Below, piece by piece: positions 60,142-64,000 of a stretch of DNA of 64,000 bases (position 1 is the stretch's first letter; the number at the start of each line of letters is the position of its first letter). The DNA lies in NCBI RefSeq assembly GCF_002154225.1, contig NZ_MTSE01000011.1, forward strand, positions 62,001-126,000, in the 5' to 3' direction. Origin of the DNA: Hymenobacter crusticola. GTDB lineage: Bacteria > Bacteroidota > Bacteroidia > Cytophagales > Hymenobacteraceae. Below the pieces are notes generated by a model. It saw only the letters and a list, made by a program, of their open reading frames with translations. It did not search any database and was not told the DNA's origin. The translations under genes and the position numbers were made by a program.

Positions 60142-61710
60142 TTAGTAGCCTGGGTTCTGAGTGAGATTGGAGTTCACCGCAACCTGCTGGTTCGGAATCG
60201 GGAAAATGAGGTAAGTAGGAGAACTACTCGTAGGCCCTTCCTGAATAGGACCTAGGAACTTGCCGAAGCGGATCATATCCTGCCGGCGCCATTCTTCTAG
60301 GTACAGTTCCCGGCCTCGCTCGTCGAGCAATATGTCGAGGGTCAAGCTAGAGAGCGCCCCAGCGTTGCGCGATGGGTGCGTGCGAATAGAGTTTACCAGT
60401 GCCAGTGGTGTATTGCCGTAAGAACCAGCCGACGTAGCCGTGCCACCCCGCAAAATAGCTTCTGCCTTCATCAGCAATACGTCGGGCAGACGCAGGTGCA
60501 CCATGTCGTTGTCGGTCGTACCGGCCGAGTTGTTCGTAAAATCCGGTGGGTATTTCATGGGCCGAATACCGGTGCGCTCTAGTGTTTTGGCATCGGTTTC
60601 AATAATGCTCACCTCTCGCGTGAAAGCGAGGGGTGCGCCGCTACGGTCTGTCAGGGGCGCATCCGTGTTCAGGTTATACTGTTGCCCAACCAAGAAGCCC
60701 ACGTTCTGGCGTTTGCCGGGGTTGAGCGGCCCGTTGGTATAGCTGTACACAGTACCCCGCCGAATGTCGTTTGCGCCAAACTTGTCGTAGAAGTCAGACA
60801 ACGCCGTGGGGCCGTTGTAGCCGCTGGGCACCATGTTGTAGTGCGAGATAAAACGCCACAAGTCGTATTGCGCACCGCTGCTCACACCGCCTTGGTTAAG
60901 CTCCGTGAAGATGTTCTCCGTGCCGATGTTGGTGTTATCGGGGGCGAAGTTATCGAAGTAGTTGGTCGCAAACTTGTACCGCCCCGTGTTGATGATCTGG
61001 TCGGCGAGGCTGATAACTTGGTTCATGTCGGCCGGGGCAAACGTAGGCGCCGCACGATTGGTGTATACACCCCGGTTGAGGTAGCACTTCATGAGCAAGC
61101 CGCGGGCCGCGTCCTTGTTGGCGCGGTAGGCTGGTGCATCGGGCAGGTTGGGCAGCACCTCGTTCACCTCACTGATGACGTAGTCGAGCGCCTCAATACC
61201 CTTTCGCACGCGGGCTAGCTGCGTCACGGGCTCCCCTGGGTCGCGGTAGGGTGCTTGGTCGAAAAGGTCGAGAATCCAATATGTGGCCCAAGCGCGCAGG
61301 AAGCGCGCTTCCGCTTGCTGTTGCTGCGTGGGATTGTAGCGCAGCAGGTCCGTTGCGGCAAATACAACGGCGTTCAGGTTATTAAAACTGTTGCGTATTT
61401 CTATATGGTTGGCGTCCCAGTTGTGCAGGTGCAGCTGGCGCCACTTGCCGTTATCATCCCAGTCGCCTCCACGCGTGGGCATCAGGCGTTCGTCGGTGGT
61501 TACTTCTGAAAGGGCAAATACTTGACCTGCTCCTTGGAAAGGACTGCGCATGGCCGTGTATACACCATCGAGCAAGGACGACGTATTAGAAGAACCGCTG
61601 CCACCTATTTGATCAGTAGTCAGAGAACCTTGAAACTCTTCGTTGATCTCGCAGCTATTGACCAGCTGGAGTAGGGCCAGCAAGACCGCTGCACTGAATA
61701 CCTTTTTCAT
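60142..61710 (-). CDS. SusD-like lipoprotein (keto-sugar locus)
   Basis: 522 aa. Lipobox LALLQLVNSC then EINEEFQGSLTTDQI. Core QAEARFLRAWATYWILDLFDQAPYRDPG, C-terminal HLRLPDVLLMKAEAILRGG and ILLDERGRELYLEEWRRQDMIRFGKFLGPIQ, then PIPNQQVAVNSNLTQNPGY, the standard SusD ending. It is the surface lid for the SusC encoded 22 bases upstream. It heads the gene run that includes the GMC oxidation enzymes, which suggests that this pair brings in the glycoside to be oxidized. Confidence 0.94.
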   Translation of the reverse strand: MKKVFSAAVLLALLQLVNSCEINEEFQGSLTTDQIGGSGSSNTSSLLDGVYTAMRSPFQGAGQVFALSEVTTDERLMPTRGGDWDDNGKWRQLHLHNWDANHIEIRNSFNNLNAVVFAATDLLRYNPTQQQQAEARFLRAWATYWILDLFDQAPYRDPGEPVTQLARVRKGIEALDYVISEVNEVLPNLPDAPAYRANKDAARGLLMKCYLNRGVYTNRAAPTFAPADMNQVISLADQIINTGRYKFATNYFDNFAPDNTNIGTENIFTELNQGGVSSGAQYDLWRFISHYNMVPSGYNGPTALSDFYDKFGANDIRRGTVYSYTNGPLNPGKRQNVGFLVGQQYNLNTDAPLTDRSGAPLAFTREVSIIETDAKTLERTGIRPMKYPPDFTNNSAGTTDNDMVHLRLPDVLLMKAEAILRGGTATSAGSYGNTPLALVNSIRTHPSRNAGALSSLTLDILLDERGRELYLEEWRRQDMIRFGKFLGPIQEGPTSSSPTYLIFPIPNQQVAVNSNLTQNPGY

Positions 61711-61732
61711 ACAATACTAGTTGCTGAGTGGG

Positions 61733-64000
61733 TTACAGGGAAAAGTTGGCGCCGAACGTGAATGTGCGAGCCGTCGGATAACCGGTGTAGTCGATACCTA
61801 CTGAGGGCACTCCGTTCACCGACTTGTTGGTGTTGATCTCAGGATCGAAGCCCTTGTACTTCGTGATGAGGAAGAGATTCTGGCCAGTGACGTAAATGCT
61901 AGTGCCTTTGAACACCCGACCTAGGTCACCAAAGGCGTAGTTCAATGTCAGGTTGGAGAGCTTCACGTAGTTACCACTTTCCAAGAAGCGAGAAGAAGGC
62001 GCGAGGCGGTTGCTGAGCGCTTCCTTAACGGGCGACTTATAGAATTCACGCGCAATGTTTTTGCCGCCCTGTATCTGGCTCACGTTGAGCACGCTGTTGA
62101 AAGTGTTGTTGTAAATCTTATTGCCAAACACGCCGTTGAAGTTGGCCGTTAGGGAAAATTTCAAGAAGCGTACATTGGCGCTCAGCCCCGCTATGGCTGT
62201 CGGATTTGGATTACCTAGGTAGCGGAATGCACCATTATCGGCATAAGTAGATTGGCCCGAGCCAGCCTCTATTCCTTGGAATTGCTGCGTATAGAAAGCA
62301 TTGATTGGCAAGCCGCTTTGGATTACCTCCACCGTCACGTCCGACAAGCCTTGGCCGTTGAGTGCGCCTGTCTGGATTACGCCTCTCACGTCCGACACTC
62401 TGTTTTTGATGAACGTAGCGTTAGCATTGAAGCTCAAGCCAATCCGTGGATTATCAATGGCCGTGATGCCAGTAGCTAGCTCCACTCCCTTGTTGACAAT
62501 CACACCATCGAGGTTGCTCCAGGTCACGAGCGACACTCCGTTTGCGGCTGGTGCAGCGGGCTGAATGGGCGCGCTAGGATACAGCAGGTCCGTGGTACGC
62601 TTATAGAAGTAATCGGCCGTCAGGGTCAGGCGATTGTTGAACAAGGCTATATCGAGGCCCGCATCATACTGCTCATCTGATTGCCATTTCAGATCAGGGT
62701 TGGGGTTATTGGTTTGGCCTAGGCCGCCGTTGTCAGGTAGGAAGGCGTACCGTCCTCGGGCTGAGCCAGCCGGAAACTCTTGGTTACCGGTGCGGCCGTA
62801 GCCTACCCGCGCTTTCAACTGGTTGATGCTTTCTACAGCAAAGAAATCTTCCTGACTAATATCCCAGGCAGCTGACAACGACGGGAAGTAGCCGTACTTG
62901 TTGTTGTCGCCGAACTTGGTGCTACCATCAGCGCGCAAAGTAGCCGTTAAGAGGTAACGCTCCTTATAGTTAAGAATGGCACGCCCAAAGTACGATTGCA
63001 GCTCCGACACAGGGTCTACAAAGGCTGTAATCTTGCGGCCCGAAGGGTTGGAAAATTGTAGGTAGTTCGTGTAATCCAACCCATACGTACCAAAGCCTAC
63101 CGGATTGCCCGTCTGCGTGTTTACTGGTCCTAAGCCACTTAAGCCCGTACCCGAGTTGCCAAATTTTTGGTATTCGTAGCCTAGCAGTGCATTCAAATTA
63201 AAGTTGCCGCCAAGCTTTTTATTGAAATTCAACGTGTGGGTCATCTGCTGGGTAAGCAGCTCGTTGTTGCTGACAGCCGCATACCCTAGCCGTTGGTACT
63301 GCTCAACGTTGAGGCGCTGATCGATAGAAGTGCGACGAACGCCCGTGCTGTAGTTAGCCGAAACTAGCGCGCGATATTCCAGCCAATCTGTGAATTTGTA
63401 GTAGGGCGAGATGGAAGCTAGGGCTGTGGTTACACGTGAGTTATCGTTGTAGTACTGCTGCATGGCCACGGGATTAATCGTGGAGGTACCTAGCCTCGAT
63501 ACTGGAAGTCCCTTGGCGTTGTATAACGAGTCAGTAGGGTTCCACTGCAAAGCCTGGCCGATAAGGCTGCCCCGGTAGTCGCCGTTGTTGGTAACGGGCG
63601 CTAGCTGCTCACGAAACTGGCTGGCGGTGATACTAATATCCGCTCCTAGGCGCTTGCTTTCCAGGAACTTCATGTTGGTGGAGAAGTTGGCGCTGTACTT
63701 CTGGAAGCCGGTCTTTTTGATAATTCCTTGCTGATCAAGATAGCCGAGCGACAAACGGTAGCGGGCGTTTTCGTTGCCACCGCTGATAGCGGCATTGTAG
63801 TTCTGTACCGAAGCCGTACGCAGGATTGCTCCGAGGGCATCGTTGCTCAAGCCTCTATCGTTACTGGCCGAAGCCCCGTAGTACGTTAGCGCTTGCCGGA
63901 ATTCATTGGCGTCGAGTACATCAATGCGGCGCAGAATTTTTGAGAAGCCACCCGACACGCTCACATCGAGTCTGGGCTCGCCTGATTTACCTTTTTTCGT
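61733..64000 (-). CDS. SusC-like TonB-dependent transporter, N-terminus beyond the window
   Basis: The frame is open to base 64000 on the minus strand (begins TKKGKSGEPRLDVSVSGGFS), so the signal peptide, carboxypeptidase-like domain, TonB box and most of the plug lie outside. A GTG at 63964 is not the real start. Visible: the post-plug TTKKGK-type segment, VLDANEFRQALTYYGA, barrel strands, RYLLTATLRADGSTKFGDNNKYGYFPSLSAAWDIS, VGYGRTGNQEFP, and the C-terminal YKGFDPEINTNKSVNGVPSVGIDYTGYPTARTFTFGANFSL. Whether it carries an STN domain cannot be seen. Paired with the SusD encoded downstream. Confidence 0.94.
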   Translation of the reverse strand, partial: TKKGKSGEPRLDVSVSGGFSKILRRIDVLDANEFRQALTYYGASASNDRGLSNDALGAILRTASVQNYNAAISGGNENARYRLSLGYLDQQGIIKKTGFQKYSANFSTNMKFLESKRLGADISITASQFREQLAPVTNNGDYRGSLIGQALQWNPTDSLYNAKGLPVSRLGTSTINPVAMQQYYNDNSRVTTALASISPYYKFTDWLEYRALVSANYSTGVRRTSIDQRLNVEQYQRLGYAAVSNNELLTQQMTHTLNFNKKLGGNFNLNALLGYEYQKFGNSGTGLSGLGPVNTQTGNPVGFGTYGLDYTNYLQFSNPSGRKITAFVDPVSELQSYFGRAILNYKERYLLTATLRADGSTKFGDNNKYGYFPSLSAAWDISQEDFFAVESINQLKARVGYGRTGNQEFPAGSARGRYAFLPDNGGLGQTNNPNPDLKWQSDEQYDAGLDIALFNNRLTLTADYFYKRTTDLLYPSAPIQPAAPAANGVSLVTWSNLDGVIVNKGVELATGITAIDNPRIGLSFNANATFIKNRVSDVRGVIQTGALNGQGLSDVTVEVIQSGLPINAFYTQQFQGIEAGSGQSTYADNGAFRYLGNPNPTAIAGLSANVRFLKFSLTANFNGVFGNKIYNNTFNSVLNVSQIQGGKNIAREFYKSPVKEALSNRLAPSSRFLESGNYVKLSNLTLNYAFGDLGRVFKGTSIYVTGQNLFLITKYKGFDPEINTNKSVNGVPSVGIDYTGYPTARTFTFGANFSL

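Noticed and set aside
1..64000. tRNA, rRNA, CRISPR arrays, phage genes
   Set aside because: I looked for conserved tRNA arms, regularly spaced repeats and phage structural or integrase motifs and found none.

Overview
The window looks like a chromosome segment of a Cytophagales bacterium, most probably Hymenobacter or a close relative. The evidence is three SusC/SusD outer-membrane pairs, a BT1754-type hybrid two-component regulator, FecR/ECF-sigma control of a SusC with an STN domain, a bacteriophytochrome operon, almost no Shine-Dalgarno sequences, and a GC-rich sequence broken by short AT-rich promoter islands. The genus is inferred from gene content; no rRNA marker is present. I saw no tRNA, rRNA, CRISPR array, prophage or intact insertion sequence.

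Layout. 1-15 kb is a set of small regulatory modules: a 5'-truncated sensor kinase; an AraC regulator with a short-chain dehydrogenase; a TetR regulator with an EmrB-type efflux pump and matching palindromic operators; a stand-alone FabF; a small secreted protein; an azoreductase/HxlR/DoxX group that resembles quinone-electrophile defence; and an ECF sigma factor/anti-sigma/two DUF4097 proteins operon. 14.5-18.3 kb holds a glycosyltransferase converging on an acyl-CoA dehydrogenase/PIG-L deacetylase/NodS-like methyltransferase operon, probably for an unidentified acylated and methylated amino-glycoconjugate. 18.5-32.9 kb is a complete fructan utilization locus: periplasmic-binding-protein hybrid sensor, SusC, SusD, sugar permease, fructokinase and two paralogous GH32 fructanases. 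33.9-38.5 kb (minus) is a red/far-red light-sensing operon: heme oxygenase, bacteriophytochrome, receiver, and receiver-kinase. 39-46 kb is a second SusC/SusD pair under a FecR anti-sigma factor and a divergent ECF sigma factor. Pirin and a large MscS-type channel follow.

50.3-64 kb (minus) runs from a third SusC/SusD pair (SusC truncated by the window edge) through a sugar TIM-barrel protein, GMC flavoprotein, Tat-exported small subunit, Gfo/Idh/MocA dehydrogenase, a second TIM-barrel protein, cytochrome c, nucleoside/sugar permease, a hydroxypyruvate-isomerase-like protein and a DUF1080 hydrolase. Together these read as a glycoside pathway that works by oxidation to 3-keto sugars, with electrons leaving through cytochrome c. 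This is the part I would follow up first. An inverted repeat built of LacI-operator-like halves sits between the SusCD pair and the enzymes.

Between genes there are several long imperfect palindromes belonging to at least four sequence families (REP/MITE-like), strong bidirectional terminators, and throughout the window an excess of the palindrome CCTAGG.
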